64,000 bases of DNA from NCBI RefSeq assembly GCF_000725545.1, contig NZ_JNZP01000001.1, positions 434,001-498,000 of the forward strand, given 5' to 3'. The translations under genes were made by a program, and so were the position numbers. Position 1 is the stretch's first letter; every line of letters begins with the position of its first letter. The notes under the pieces were generated by a model. The model was not told the DNA's origin, searched no databases, and saw only the letters and a program-made list of their open reading frames with translations. This DNA is from Streptomyces exfoliatus. Its GTDB lineage: Bacteria; Actinomycetota; Actinomycetes; Streptomycetales; Streptomycetaceae. This document shows positions 37,049 to 46,658 of the stretch, piece by piece.

Positions 37049-37390
37049 ATGAGTGACTCCCCCCGCCCCCACGAGCCCACCCCGCCCCAGCCCGTCGACG
37101 ACTCCGTCCGGGCCGAACTCACCCGGCTGCGCGAAAGCATCGACAACATCGACGCGGCGGTCGTGCACATGCTCGCCGAGCGCTTCAAATGCACCCAGCA
37201 GGTCGGCGTCCTCAAGGCCGAACACCAGCTGCCGCCCGCCGACCCCGCGCGCGAGGCACGCCAGATCGCCCGGCTGCGGGAACTCGCCGAGAGCGCGAAA
37301 CTGGACCCGGCCTTCGCGGAGAAACTCCTGAACTTCATCATCGCCGAGGTCATCCGCCACCACGAGACGATTGCGGACGGAGCACGCTGA
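37049..37390 (+). CDS. Chorismate mutase (AroQ class)
   Basis: Converts chorismate to prephenate for Phe/Tyr synthesis. 113 residues, all-helical AroQ type: LTRLRESIDNIDAAVVHMLAERF with the active-site Arg, QQVGVLKAEHQLPPADPARE, and FAEKLLNFIIAEVIRHHE. The first 18 residues are Pro-rich. ATG at 37049, 11 bases after the AraC stop. The TGA shares one base with the asparaginase ATG (TGATG), so the two are co-translated. Confidence 0.92.
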   Translation: MSDSPRPHEPTPPQPVDDSVRAELTRLRESIDNIDAAVVHMLAERFKCTQQVGVLKAEHQLPPADPAREARQIARLRELAESAKLDPAFAEKLLNFIIAEVIRHHETIADGAR

Positions 37391-38376
37391 TGGCCCGCGT
37401 CACGGTCTTCACCCTCGGAGGGACCATCTCCGCACGCGGCGGTGACGCGGCCCGCATGAGCGGCCAGGAGGTCCTCGCCGAACTCGGCGCGGGCCACGAC
37501 GTCGTCCTGAACGACTTCCGCCGCGTCCCCAGCTCCACCCTCACCCACCAGGACCTCGCCGCCCTCGCCGCCGAAGTCCGCGCCACCGTCGCCGCCGGCT
37601 CCGGCGTGGTCGTCGTCCAGGGCACCGACACCCTGGAGGAGACCGCCTTCCTCCTCGACCTGCTCTGCACCACCGAGCAGCCGATCGCCGTCACCGGCGC
37701 CATGCGCCGCCCCGACCTGCCCGGCGCCGACGGCCCCGCCAACCTCGCCGCCGCACTCGCCGTCGCCGCCGACCCCGCCTGCCGGAACCTCGGCGTCCTC
37801 GTCGTCCTCGCCGACGAGATCCACACCGCCCGCCTCGCCCGCAAGACCCACACCACCTCCGTCGCCACCTTCGCCTCACCCGGCGCGGGCCCGATCGGCA
37901 CCGTCGTCGAGGGCGAACCCCGCATCCTGCTCCGGCCCGCCGTCCCCGCCGCGCTCTGCCCCCTGACCTACGACCCCGAGGTACGGGTGGCGCTCGTGAC
38001 CCTCACCCTCGGCGACCGCGGCGAACTCCTCGAAGCCGTCGACGGCCGCTTCCACGGCCTCGTCGTCGCCGCCTTCGGCGCCGGACACGCCCCCGCCTGG
38101 CTCGTCCCGCCCCTCGCCGACATCGCCCGCCGCATCCCCGTCGTCCTGGCCTCCCGCACCGGCGGCGGCACGACCCTCACCGACACGTACCGCAGCCCCG
38201 GGTCCGAGTACGACCTGCTGCACCACGGACTGATCCCGGCCGGACCCCTCGACCCGCCCAAGGCCCGGATCCTGCTCCACACCCTGCTCTCCAGCGGCGC
38301 CGCAGGACCCGCCGGCTACGACCGCCCCCGCATCACCGCCGCCTTCGCCCACCTCAACGGCACCGGCGTCGCCTGA
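37390..38376 (+). CDS. Type I/II L-asparaginase
   Basis: Hydrolyses asparagine to aspartate and ammonia. 328 residues. The two catalytic Thr motifs are present: VFTLGGTISARGG near the N-terminus and VVVQGTDTLEETAF around residue 80. PIAVTGAMRRPDLPGADGPANL and a long Ala-rich C-terminal domain are standard. No signal peptide, so it is the cytoplasmic form. Overlaps the chorismate mutase gene by one base; why these two are coupled is not evident. A GC-rich inverted repeat (GGGCGCC...GGCGCCC) follows near 38390-38410. Confidence 0.92.
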   Translation: MARVTVFTLGGTISARGGDAARMSGQEVLAELGAGHDVVLNDFRRVPSSTLTHQDLAALAAEVRATVAAGSGVVVVQGTDTLEETAFLLDLLCTTEQPIAVTGAMRRPDLPGADGPANLAAALAVAADPACRNLGVLVVLADEIHTARLARKTHTTSVATFASPGAGPIGTVVEGEPRILLRPAVPAALCPLTYDPEVRVALVTLTLGDRGELLEAVDGRFHGLVVAAFGAGHAPAWLVPPLADIARRIPVVLASRTGGGTTLTDTYRSPGSEYDLLHHGLIPAGPLDPPKARILLHTLLSSGAAGPAGYDRPRITAAFAHLNGTGVA

Positions 38377-38465
38377 CCCCGCACCGGGGGCGCCGACAGG
38401 GGCGCCCGAGGGACTCGACCCCACCACCCCTGCCCCCCGCCCCGGGCATCGGGCAGCATAGGGCC

Positions 38466-40952
38466 ATGTCCGTACTGACGCGCGACGAAGCGCAGACCCG
38501 TGCCCAGCTCCTCGACGTCCAGCACTACGAGGTCGAGCTCGACCTCACCACCGGCGACGACCTCTTCCACTCCCGGAGCCACATCCGGTTCACCGCCCGC
38601 ACCGCCGGGGACACCTTCGTCGAGCTGAAGCCCGAAACCCTGCACTCCGCGCTCCTGGACGGCGAGCCCCTCGACCCCACCACCCTCGAGGAGAACCGGC
38701 TCCCGCTCCGCCTCACCGAAGGCGAACACGTCCTGCAGATCAGTACGACCATGCGGTACTCCCGCACCGGCGAAGGCATGCACCGCTTCACCGACCCCAC
38801 CGACGGCGAGTCGTACGTCTACACCCAGCTCTTCATGGAAGACGTCCAGCGCGTCTTCGCCGCCTTCGACCAGCCCGACCTCAAGGCCGTCTTCGAACTG
38901 TCCGTCACCGCCCCCGAAGGCTGGACCGTCCTCGCCAACGGCATCACCGCACAACAGCCCGACGGAAGCTGGAAGGCCGCCCCCACCCCCCCGCTCTCCA
39001 CCTACTTCGTCTGCGTCGCCGCCGGCCCCTGGCACTCGGTCCGCACCGAACACGCCGGACTCCCCTTCGGCATCCACTGCCGCCGCTCCCTCGCCCCCCA
39101 CCTCGACGCCGACGCCGACGAGATCCTCACCGTCACCAAGGCCTGCTACGACCGCTTCCACGAGAAGTTCGACGAGCCCTACCCCTTCGACTCCTACGAC
39201 CAGGCCTTCGTCCCCGAGTTCAACGCCGGCGCCATGGAGAACCCCGGACTCGTCACCTTCCGCGACGAGTTCGTCTTCCGCTCCGCCGTCACCGTCACCG
39301 AGCGACAGACCCGCGCCATGGTCATCGCCCACGAGATGGCCCACATGTGGTTCGGCGACCTCGTCACCCTCCGCTGGTGGGACGACATCTGGCTGAACGA
39401 GTCCTTCGCCGAGTACATGGGCTACCAGACCGTCAACGAGGCCTGCGCCGACCTCTTCCCCGACACCTGGGTCGACTTCGGCGTCACCCGCAAGGCCTGG
39501 GGATACGAAGCCGACCAGCGGCCCTCCACCCACCCCGTCGCCCCCGACCCGGAAGCCGTCCCCGACACCGCCTCCGCACTCCTCAACTTCGACGGCATCT
39601 CCTACGCCAAGGGCGCCTCCGCCCTCCGCCAGCTCGTCACCTGGCTCGGCGAGAAGGACTTCCTCGCCGGCATCAACATCCACTTCAAGCGCCACAGGTT
39701 CGGCAACGCCACCCTCGCCGACTTCATCGACAACCTCGCCGCCGCCACCGACCGCGACGTCCACGCCTGGGCCGACCAGTGGCTGCGCACCACCGGCGTC
39801 GACACCCTCACCCCCCGCCTCGAAGGCGAGGGCACCCGCTGGCAGCTCCACGTCGACCGCGACGGCAGCCGCCCCCACCGCGTCGAGGCCGGCGTCTACG
39901 ACCGGCAGCCCGACGGCGAGCTCACCCGCCGCGAGCGCCTCTCCCTCGACATCCCGCAGCAGGCACCCGCCGAACTGACCGGCCCCCGCCCCGCCCTCGT
40001 CGTCCTCAACGACGGCGACCTCACCTACGCCAAGCTCCGCTTCGACGGGGCGTCCGAGGAATCCGTCCTCCGCGGCCTCTCCCGCATCCCGGACCCCCTC
40101 ACCCGGGCCGTGATCTGGAACGCGATGCGCGACATGGTCCGCGACGGCGACCTCGCCCCCGCCGACTACCTGGAGTTCGCCCTCGCCCACCTCACCGAGG
40201 AGACCGAACTCGCCCTCGTCCAGGGCGTCCTGAGCTTCGCCCGCACCCAGATCGCCGACCGGTACGTCACCGAGGACGAGCGCCCCGCCGCCCTCTCCAC
40301 CATCCGGCAGATCGCCCGCGCCCTGCTCCGCCGCACCGAGGACGGCGAGGCACCCGGCCTGCGCCTCACCGCCGTACGCGCCCTGATCGACAGCGCCACC
40401 ACCCCCGACCAGATCGCCTCCTGGCTCGACGAGGGCACCGTCCACGGCGGCCCCGAACTCGACCCCGAACTGCGCTGGCGCATCCTCGCCCGCCTCGCCG
40501 TCCTCGGCGCCACCGACGAGACCACGATCGCCGCCGAACTGGAACGGGACACCAGCGCCGCCGGCCAGGAAGGCGCCGCCCGCTGCCGGGCCTCCCTCCC
40601 CGACCCCGAGGCGAAGGCCACCGCCTGGTCGGCCCTCTTCGACTCCGACGACCTCTCCAACTACCTCTTCACCGCCACCGCCCAGGGTTTCTGGCAGCCC
40701 GAACAGACCGCACTCGTCAGCGCGTACGTGCCCCGCTTCTACGAGGCGGCCGTCGCGCTCGGCGACCGCCGGGGCCCCGCGATGGCCGAGGCGGCGGGCC
40801 GCTACGCCTTCCCGACCTACGCGATCGACCCGGAGTCCCTCTCCCTCGGCGAACGCCACCTGAACGACGACACCATGATCCCCGCCCTCCACCGCAAACT
40901 GGTCGACCAGCTCGACGACCTCCGCCGAGCACTGCGCGTCCGCGAGGCCTGA
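38466..40952 (+). CDS. pepN: Aminopeptidase N (M1 family)
   Basis: Zinc metallo-aminopeptidase that trims N-terminal residues from peptides; cytoplasmic, 828 residues. Seen: FNAGAMENPGLVTFRDE (substrate-binding GAMEN), the zinc helix VIAHEMAHMWFGDLV followed by WLNESFAEYMGY (HExxH-18-E), and the C-terminal ERAP1-like helical domain. MSVLTRDEAQTRAQLLDVQHYEVELDL is the typical actinobacterial start. Co-directional with asparaginase, 89 bases away. Confidence 0.96.
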   Translation: MSVLTRDEAQTRAQLLDVQHYEVELDLTTGDDLFHSRSHIRFTARTAGDTFVELKPETLHSALLDGEPLDPTTLEENRLPLRLTEGEHVLQISTTMRYSRTGEGMHRFTDPTDGESYVYTQLFMEDVQRVFAAFDQPDLKAVFELSVTAPEGWTVLANGITAQQPDGSWKAAPTPPLSTYFVCVAAGPWHSVRTEHAGLPFGIHCRRSLAPHLDADADEILTVTKACYDRFHEKFDEPYPFDSYDQAFVPEFNAGAMENPGLVTFRDEFVFRSAVTVTERQTRAMVIAHEMAHMWFGDLVTLRWWDDIWLNESFAEYMGYQTVNEACADLFPDTWVDFGVTRKAWGYEADQRPSTHPVAPDPEAVPDTASALLNFDGISYAKGASALRQLVTWLGEKDFLAGINIHFKRHRFGNATLADFIDNLAAATDRDVHAWADQWLRTTGVDTLTPRLEGEGTRWQLHVDRDGSRPHRVEAGVYDRQPDGELTRRERLSLDIPQQAPAELTGPRPALVVLNDGDLTYAKLRFDGASEESVLRGLSRIPDPLTRAVIWNAMRDMVRDGDLAPADYLEFALAHLTEETELALVQGVLSFARTQIADRYVTEDERPAALSTIRQIARALLRRTEDGEAPGLRLTAVRALIDSATTPDQIASWLDEGTVHGGPELDPELRWRILARLAVLGATDETTIAAELERDTSAAGQEGAARCRASLPDPEAKATAWSALFDSDDLSNYLFTATAQGFWQPEQTALVSAYVPRFYEAAVALGDRRGPAMAEAAGRYAFPTYAIDPESLSLGERHLNDDTMIPALHRKLVDQLDDLRRALRVREA

Positions 40953-41000
40953 CAACACCTCAGGGACGGCGCACCGAACAGCGGCGCCGTCCCCCGGGCC

Positions 41001-41084
41001 GGCGCCCCGACCACCAGCACCGACCCGGGGGCGGCGCCCCGACCACCAGCGCCGGTCCGGGGACGGCGCCCCGACCACCAGCGC
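41001..41084 (+). repeat. Tandem 32-base repeats downstream of pepN
   Basis: GGCGCCCCGACCACCAGC recurs at 41001, 41033 and 41065, exactly 32 bases apart, with (A/G)CCG(A/G)(C/T)CCGGGG between; the third copy is partial. It lies in the 204-base gap before the decarboxylase gene. No other feature was seen in the gap. Confidence 0.75.
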
Positions 41085-41156
41085 GCCGTCCCTCGTTCGG
41101 GTCACAACCCCCAACTCCCCGGACAGCCACCGCCAGGGCCCGCCACCCTGTCGTCC

Positions 41157-42539
41157 ATGCGTGCCGCACCCCCACCCCTCGCCGGAGGCACCCCCGGCCC
41201 CGACGCCCTCCGCCCCCTCCTGGACACCGTCCTCGACGCCCTCCGCACCGGAGCCGAGGAGCGAGGCGGACCACTCCCGGCAGGCGGCCCGGAGACCGTG
41301 GCCCACCGGCTGCGGCACGCCCTCGGCGAGGCCCTGCCCCACCACGGCACCGACCCCCACGAGGCACTCCACACCCTCGTCCGGACGCTGGCCGCCGGCG
41401 CCGCAGACCCCGCCCACCCCCTCTGCGCCGCCCACCTCCACACCCCACCCCTCGCCCTCGCCGCCGCCGCCGACCTGGCCGCCTCCGCGCTCAACCCGTC
41501 CATGGACTCCTGGGACCAGGCACCGGCCGCCTCCGCACTCGAAGCACAGGTCACGGCAGCCCTCGCCGCCGAGATCCACCCGCGGGCCGACCGCCCCGAC
41601 GCACTCGTCACCACCGGCGGCACCGAGTCCAACCAGCTCGCCCTGCTCCTCGCGAGAGAACGCCACGGCCCGGCCCTCCGCACCGTCGTCGGCGCCAACG
41701 CCCACCACTCCTTCCACCGCGCCGCCTGGCTCCTCGGCCTCCCCGAGCCGGTCGTGGTACCCACCCCCCACGGCACCATCGACCCCGCCGACCTCCACGA
41801 GGCCCTCACCACCCTCACCGGCCCCATGCTCGTCGCCGCCACCGCAGGCACCACCGACGAAGGCCTCATCGACCCCCTCCCGGCACTCGCCGACACCTGC
41901 GAAGCCCACCACGCCGACCTGCACGTCGACGCCGCCTACGGAGGCCCCGTCCTCTTCAGCCCCACCCACCGCCACCTCCTCGACGGCCTCGACCGCGCCC
42001 GAACCGTCACCGTCGACCTCCACAAACTCGGCTGGCAGCCGGCCGCCGCAGGACTCCTCGTCGTACGCGACACCGCCGACCTCACCGCCCTCGGCCACAC
42101 CGCCGACTACCTCAACGCCGACGACGACACCGACGCCGGACTCCCCGACCTCCTCGGCCGCTCCCTGCGCACCACCCGCCGTCCCGACGTCCTCAAGACG
42201 GCCGTCACCCTCCGCGCCCTCGGCCGCACCGGCCTCGGCGCCCTCGTCGACGCCTGCATGGACCGCGCCCAGGACCTCGCCGACCTCATGGAGAAGCGCC
42301 CCGGACTCGACCTGCGAGCACGGCCCACCCTCACCACCGTCCTCTTCCGCCCCACCGACGCCACCGACGAAACCGTCGCCGCGATCCGCCGCACCCTCCT
42401 CACCGAAGGCCGCGCCGTCCTCGGCCGCGCCCACGCCGACGGCCGCCTCTGGCTCAAGGCCACCCTGCTCAACCCCCACGCCACCCCCGGCGACCTGGCA
42501 CAGCTCATCACCCTCGTGGAAGGCAGCACGCACCGATGA
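41157..42539 (+). CDS. PLP-dependent amino-acid decarboxylase, DesA-like
   Basis: Group II PLP decarboxylase of 460 residues, similar in outline to lysine decarboxylase DesA and diaminobutyrate/aromatic amino-acid decarboxylases. Seen: LNPSMDSWDQAPAASALEAQ, TTGGTESNQLALLLARE, HVDAAYGGPVLF (Asp for the PLP ring nitrogen), VTVDLHKLGWQPAAAGLLV with the PLP lysine, and GRSLRTTRRPDVLKTAVTLRALG. The TGA overlaps the N-monooxygenase ATG by four bases. With that partner it probably makes a diamine that is then N-hydroxylated, as in DesA/DesB. Lysine is the likely substrate but is not proven. Confidence 0.85.
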   Translation: MRAAPPPLAGGTPGPDALRPLLDTVLDALRTGAEERGGPLPAGGPETVAHRLRHALGEALPHHGTDPHEALHTLVRTLAAGAADPAHPLCAAHLHTPPLALAAAADLAASALNPSMDSWDQAPAASALEAQVTAALAAEIHPRADRPDALVTTGGTESNQLALLLARERHGPALRTVVGANAHHSFHRAAWLLGLPEPVVVPTPHGTIDPADLHEALTTLTGPMLVAATAGTTDEGLIDPLPALADTCEAHHADLHVDAAYGGPVLFSPTHRHLLDGLDRARTVTVDLHKLGWQPAAAGLLVVRDTADLTALGHTADYLNADDDTDAGLPDLLGRSLRTTRRPDVLKTAVTLRALGRTGLGALVDACMDRAQDLADLMEKRPGLDLRARPTLTTVLFRPTDATDETVAAIRRTLLTEGRAVLGRAHADGRLWLKATLLNPHATPGDLAQLITLVEGSTHR

Positions 42540-43948
42540 CCGGCACCACTCCCCAGCAGGACCTCGACCAGCCCCACGACCTGGTGGGCATCGGCATCGG
42601 CCCCTTCAACCTCTCCCTCGCCGCCCTCGCCCACGGCATCCCCGGCGGCCTCGCCGCCACCTTCTACGAGCAGAAACCCGCCTTCCAGTGGCACCCCGGC
42701 CTCCTCATCGAAGGCTCCACCCTCCAGGTCCCCTTCCTCGCCGACCTGGTCACCCTCGCCGACCCCGCCAGCCCCTGGACCTTCCTCAGCTACCTCAAGA
42801 GCCGCGAACGGCTCTTCCCCTTCTACTTCGCCGAGAAGTTCCACATCCACCGCGCCGAATACGACGCCTACTGCCGCTGGGTCAGCGAAAGACTCCCCGG
42901 ACTCCACTTCGGCCACCAGGTCGACTCCGTCCGCTGGAACCCCGAACGACGCCTCTTCGAAGTCGACTTCACCCAACTCGACCCCGACGGCGAAGCCGAG
43001 GCCCTGGGCCGCGCCTACACCCGCAACGTCGTCCTCGGCGTCGGCACCGAGCCCTACGTCCCCGAGCCCCTCAAACCGCTCGCCGACGCCCCCGGCGTCC
43101 CCGTCTTCCACTCCGCCGACTACCTCGCCCACCGCGACACCCTCCTCGCCGCGGGACACGTCACCGTCATCGGCTCCGGCCAGTCAGGCGCCGAGATCTT
43201 CCTCGACCTGCTCAGAGCCCGCCCCGCCGGAGCCGAGAAGATCCACTGGCTCGCCCGCACCGAGGCCTTCGCCCCCATGGAGTACTCCAAGCTCGGCCTC
43301 GAACACTTCACCCCCGACTACACCCGCTACTTCCACGCCCTGCCCGAACCCGTACGCGCCGAACTCGTCCCCCGCCAATGGCAACTCCACAAAGGCATCG
43401 ACACCGACACCATCACCGCCATCCACGACGAGCTCTACCGCCGCACCCTGCACGGCGGCTGGCCCGACGCCGTCCTCACCCCCGGCGTCCGCGTCCGCAC
43501 CGCGGGACGCGTCGCCACCACCCAGGTCGAACTGCACCTCGAACACCTCCAACAGGGCACCCGCTCCCGCCTCACCACCGACGCCGTCGTCCTCGCCACC
43601 GGCTACCGCGAACGCCCCGTCGACCGGATGCTCGCCGGCCTCGACCCCTACCTCCGCCACGACTCCGCGGGCCGCGCCCGCGTCGACCAGCACTACCGAC
43701 TCGTCCTCGACCCGTCCGTCACCGGCGCCGTCCACGTCCAGAACGCCGAGAAGCACACCCACGGCGTCGGCGCCCCCGACCTCGGCCTCGCCGCGTGGCG
43801 CAGCGCGACCATCCTCAACGCCGTCACCGGCAAGGAGCCCTACCCGCTGCCCCGCCGCACCGCCTTCACCACCTTCGGCCTGGAAACACGAGAGGCGCCG
43901 AGCATCCCGGCCCAGGACCGGAAACTGACGCCCCTCGTGCAGCAGTAG
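42536..43948 (+). CDS. Lysine/ornithine/diamine N-monooxygenase, DesB/IucD-like
   Basis: FAD- and NADPH-dependent N-hydroxylase of 470 residues. Seen: LVGIGIGPFNLSLAALAHG (FAD motif with the family GPFN), QKPAFQWHPGLLIEGSTLQV, FLADLVTLADP, VTVIGSGQSGAEIFLDLL (NADPH motif), and VVLATGYRERPVD (the ATGY motif). Makes a hydroxylamine group used in hydroxamate siderophores. Coupled to the decarboxylase by a four-base overlap. The acyltransferase and NIS synthetase expected of a complete siderophore cluster are not in this window. The stop lies three bases from the convergent phosphoesterase stop. Confidence 0.9.
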   Translation: MTGTTPQQDLDQPHDLVGIGIGPFNLSLAALAHGIPGGLAATFYEQKPAFQWHPGLLIEGSTLQVPFLADLVTLADPASPWTFLSYLKSRERLFPFYFAEKFHIHRAEYDAYCRWVSERLPGLHFGHQVDSVRWNPERRLFEVDFTQLDPDGEAEALGRAYTRNVVLGVGTEPYVPEPLKPLADAPGVPVFHSADYLAHRDTLLAAGHVTVIGSGQSGAEIFLDLLRARPAGAEKIHWLARTEAFAPMEYSKLGLEHFTPDYTRYFHALPEPVRAELVPRQWQLHKGIDTDTITAIHDELYRRTLHGGWPDAVLTPGVRVRTAGRVATTQVELHLEHLQQGTRSRLTTDAVVLATGYRERPVDRMLAGLDPYLRHDSAGRARVDQHYRLVLDPSVTGAVHVQNAEKHTHGVGAPDLGLAAWRSATILNAVTGKEPYPLPRRTAFTTFGLETREAPSIPAQDRKLTPLVQQ

Positions 43949-43951
43949 AAG

Positions 43952-45751
43952 CTAGAACACCGGCACGCCGTCCCGGGTCAGCTTCCAGTCCACCGACGCG
44001 AACTGCCCCGGGTCCACCGTCCCCTTCGCCGTCACCCACTGGATGATCGTGTTACGGATCTCGTCCGAGTTCGCCCACAGCTGCTGCGCGTTCGCGACGT
44101 GCGGGAACGCGCCGCCACCACTCGCCCGGTAGTTGTTCACCGCGAGGACGAACTTCGCCGCCGGGTCCAGCGGCCTGCCCTCGAAGGACAGGTTCACGAT
44201 CCGCGACCCGGCCGGCTTCGCGATGTCGATCTCGTACGTCAGACCCGACACCGCGTCGTAGTTGTAATCCGGCGTCCCGCCCGCGTTGGTCAGCTTCGCC
44301 GTGTCCACCGGCGCACCCGCCGCGGTCTGGACGTAGTACCTCGCCGAGTACTCCAGGTACTCCTTCAGCTGGGCACCCGTCATCAGACGCGCCTCAAGCG
44401 TGTTCTCGAACGGGTACAGACCGGCCGCGTCCTTGATGGTGACCTGACCGGCCGGGATCCGCGCCGTACGCGAGAAGCACGACGCCTGCGACAGCACCGG
44501 CAGAGCCGCGTACGCGCCACCCGCGAGCGCCGCCTTCACGGTCTCCGCCTGCACGACGTTGATCAGATCGATGATCGGCTCGTCCTTCCACGGCGCGTCC
44601 GCCGTCGACATGACAGCCGTGGAGGTGCCGATCACCTGATTGACGTACGCGACGACCTTCTCGTGCTCGTCCGCGAGCAGCCCCGTGATCTTCGGATCCT
44701 CCGCCACCGTGTTCGAGTTCAGGACCTGCGCGGCGACCTTCTCGACCACCCAGCGGCCCTTCTCCCACACCAGGTCGAAGTCGAACAGGGTGAGCCGCTG
44801 ACCCCACTTCAACGGCTCCGACAGGACGACGTCCTTCCCGGTCTCCTTGTTCTTCACCCGGTACTCCGGGATCTCCGTGTGCGCGTGACCGACGAGTATC
44901 GCGTCGATCCCCGGCACCTGCTCGGCCACCAGCCCCGCCGCGTTCTCGATGTGCGGGAGCTGGTCACCGTACGAGGACGTGCCACTGGAACCGGAGTGCG
45001 CCGAGACGACGACCACGTCCGCCCCCATCGACCTCAGCTTCGGCACCCACTTCGCCGCCTGCTCCTCGAGCCCGGGGAAGACCATCCTGCCGCTGACGTT
45101 CGCCTTGTCCCAGATGGCGATGCCCGGGTTGGTCAGACCCAGCACCGCGACCTTCACGTCCTTGCCGTGCGGGGTACGCAGACAGTGCATGCTGTACGGG
45201 GGAAAGGCCGGCCGCAGGGTCTTCGCGTCGAGCGCGTTCGCGCCGAGCAGCGGGAAGTCGCACTGCTCCTCGAACTTCCGCAGCACCGGGATGCCGTAGT
45301 TGAACTCGTGGTTGCCGAGCGCGGCGGCGTCGTACCCGATGGCGTTCATGGCCTGGGCCATCGGGTGGACCGGGCCGCCGGCCTTCGTGATCGGGTCGAC
45401 CTTGGCGTAGTAGTACGACAGCTGCGTGCCCTGGATCGTGTCGCCGGCGTCGATGAGGAGCGTGTTGCGCCGGCCCTTCGCCGCGCGGACCTGGTCGACA
45501 AGCGTGGAGATCTTGGCGAGACCGATGTCGTTGTGCGCCTTGTCGTCGAACTCCCGGTCCGTGAAGTAGTCCCAGTTGAAGACGTTCCCGTGCAGGTCGG
45601 TGGTGCCCATCACGGTGAAGGAGTACCGCTTCTGCGGACGCGGGCGGCCGGACCCGTGGGCCTCGGCGGGAACGGCGACGGCTCCGGCGACGGCCACTCC
45701 GGCCCCGGCGGCGGCCGAGCGCTCCAGGAACGTCCTGCGGTTCAGCGGCAT
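43952..45751 (-). CDS. Tat-exported 5'-nucleotidase/metallophosphoesterase
   Basis: 599-residue bifunctional 2',3'-cyclic-nucleotide phosphodiesterase/5'-nucleotidase family enzyme. Twin-arginine signal RRTFLERSAAAGAGVAVAGA at the N-terminus, so it is folded before export. Dinuclear metal motifs: TTDLHGN, LIDAGDTIQGT, LGNHEFNYG, VVVSAHSG and LVGHAHTEI. The C-terminal substrate domain has YPFENTLEARLMTGAQLKEYLE and VNNYRASGGGAFPH. Role: recovery of phosphate and nucleosides from extracellular nucleotides, by family. Divergent from the SIMPL gene. Confidence 0.93.
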   Translation of the reverse strand: MPLNRRTFLERSAAAGAGVAVAGAVAVPAEAHGSGRPRPQKRYSFTVMGTTDLHGNVFNWDYFTDREFDDKAHNDIGLAKISTLVDQVRAAKGRRNTLLIDAGDTIQGTQLSYYYAKVDPITKAGGPVHPMAQAMNAIGYDAAALGNHEFNYGIPVLRKFEEQCDFPLLGANALDAKTLRPAFPPYSMHCLRTPHGKDVKVAVLGLTNPGIAIWDKANVSGRMVFPGLEEQAAKWVPKLRSMGADVVVVSAHSGSSGTSSYGDQLPHIENAAGLVAEQVPGIDAILVGHAHTEIPEYRVKNKETGKDVVLSEPLKWGQRLTLFDFDLVWEKGRWVVEKVAAQVLNSNTVAEDPKITGLLADEHEKVVAYVNQVIGTSTAVMSTADAPWKDEPIIDLINVVQAETVKAALAGGAYAALPVLSQASCFSRTARIPAGQVTIKDAAGLYPFENTLEARLMTGAQLKEYLEYSARYYVQTAAGAPVDTAKLTNAGGTPDYNYDAVSGLTYEIDIAKPAGSRIVNLSFEGRPLDPAAKFVLAVNNYRASGGGAFPHVANAQQLWANSDEIRNTIIQWVTAKGTVDPGQFASVDWKLTRDGVPVF

Positions 45752-45909
45752 GTGTTTCTCCCCTTTGGTTCTGTGACGCCCGCGCCGACCGTGGCGCACA
45801 ACGCGCGTAGATTCTGACCCGGAGCGGCACGTCGGCAACAGCCCTGCCGGGTTACGGAGTGGGAAAGTGTTCGGTGGACGCCCGATACCGAACACCGAGG
45901 AGCCACGAC

Positions 45910-46593
45910 GTGACACAGGAACACGCGACCCCCGACGCGCCCCAGGTGACCGTCCGTGGCGAAGGACGCCTGGAGGTCGACCCCGAGTTCGCCCGGATCT
46001 GGCTGACCGTCTCCGCACGCGGCACGGACCGCACCGCCACCCTCGCCGACCTCACCCGACGCAACGCGCACGTGCTCGACCTCGTCAAGGCGCACGGGGA
46101 CACGGTCCAACGCCTCGAGACCGGCAGGCTCTCCATCTCCCCCGAACTCGGCAGACGCGGCCGCGGGGAACGCGTCCACGCCTACGTCGGACGGGTCCGC
46201 GTCACCGCCGAACTCACCGACTTCACCGCCCTCGGCGAACTCGTCACCCGCCTCGCCGACCTCGACATGACCAGCGTCGACGGACCCTGGTGGGAACTGC
46301 GCCCCGACTCCCCGGCGTACGCCGAGGCCCGACGACTCGCGGTCACCGAGGCCGTACGACGCGCCCGCACGTACGCGGAGGCACTCGGCACCTCGCTCGC
46401 CTCACTCCTCGAACTCTCGGACGCAGGCCTCGCGGGACCCGGGGCGCCGATGCACCCGGCCTTCGCCGGAGCACCCATGGCCTTCGCCGCCGAAGGAGTC
46501 GGAGAAGCACCCCCGCTCGACCTCGAACCCCAGCGGCAGACGGTCACGGCCGAAGTCGTCGCACGCTTCACCATGGCACCGCCCGCACTCTGA
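45910..46593 (+). CDS. SIMPL-domain (DUF541) protein
   Basis: 227-residue protein with a single SIMPL/DUF541 domain (VTVRGEGRLEVDPEFARIWLTV, SPELGRRGRGERVHAYVGRV, GPWWELRPDSPAYAEARRLA, EAVRRARTYAEALG). No signal peptide is visible, although many family members are periplasmic. GTG at 45910 was chosen because AGGAGCC stands 7 bases upstream; an in-frame ATG at 45859 is non-conserved. Function is unknown. Confidence 0.85.
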   Translation: MTQEHATPDAPQVTVRGEGRLEVDPEFARIWLTVSARGTDRTATLADLTRRNAHVLDLVKAHGDTVQRLETGRLSISPELGRRGRGERVHAYVGRVRVTAELTDFTALGELVTRLADLDMTSVDGPWWELRPDSPAYAEARRLAVTEAVRRARTYAEALGTSLASLLELSDAGLAGPGAPMHPAFAGAPMAFAAEGVGEAPPLDLEPQRQTVTAEVVARFTMAPPAL

Positions 46594-46658
46594 GACGAGG
46601 GCCGGGAAGGCACCGGAAACGCTCATCGGAGCACCCCACTGCACAGATTCAAGACTTG

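Noticed and set aside
38316..42533. A 1405-codon open frame on the minus strand, and similar giant frames such as 20121-22922, 60480-63215 (minus) and 39347-42535 (plus)
   Set aside because: They lie opposite or out of frame with clear genes (pepN, decarboxylase, gltB, polA), have no recognisable domains and extreme Gly/Val/Glu/Asp or Arg/Pro composition, as expected from GC-rich third positions.
41157..43948. Complete desferrioxamine cluster
   Set aside because: Only decarboxylase and N-monooxygenase are present; no acyltransferase, NIS synthetase or siderophore receptor lies in the window.
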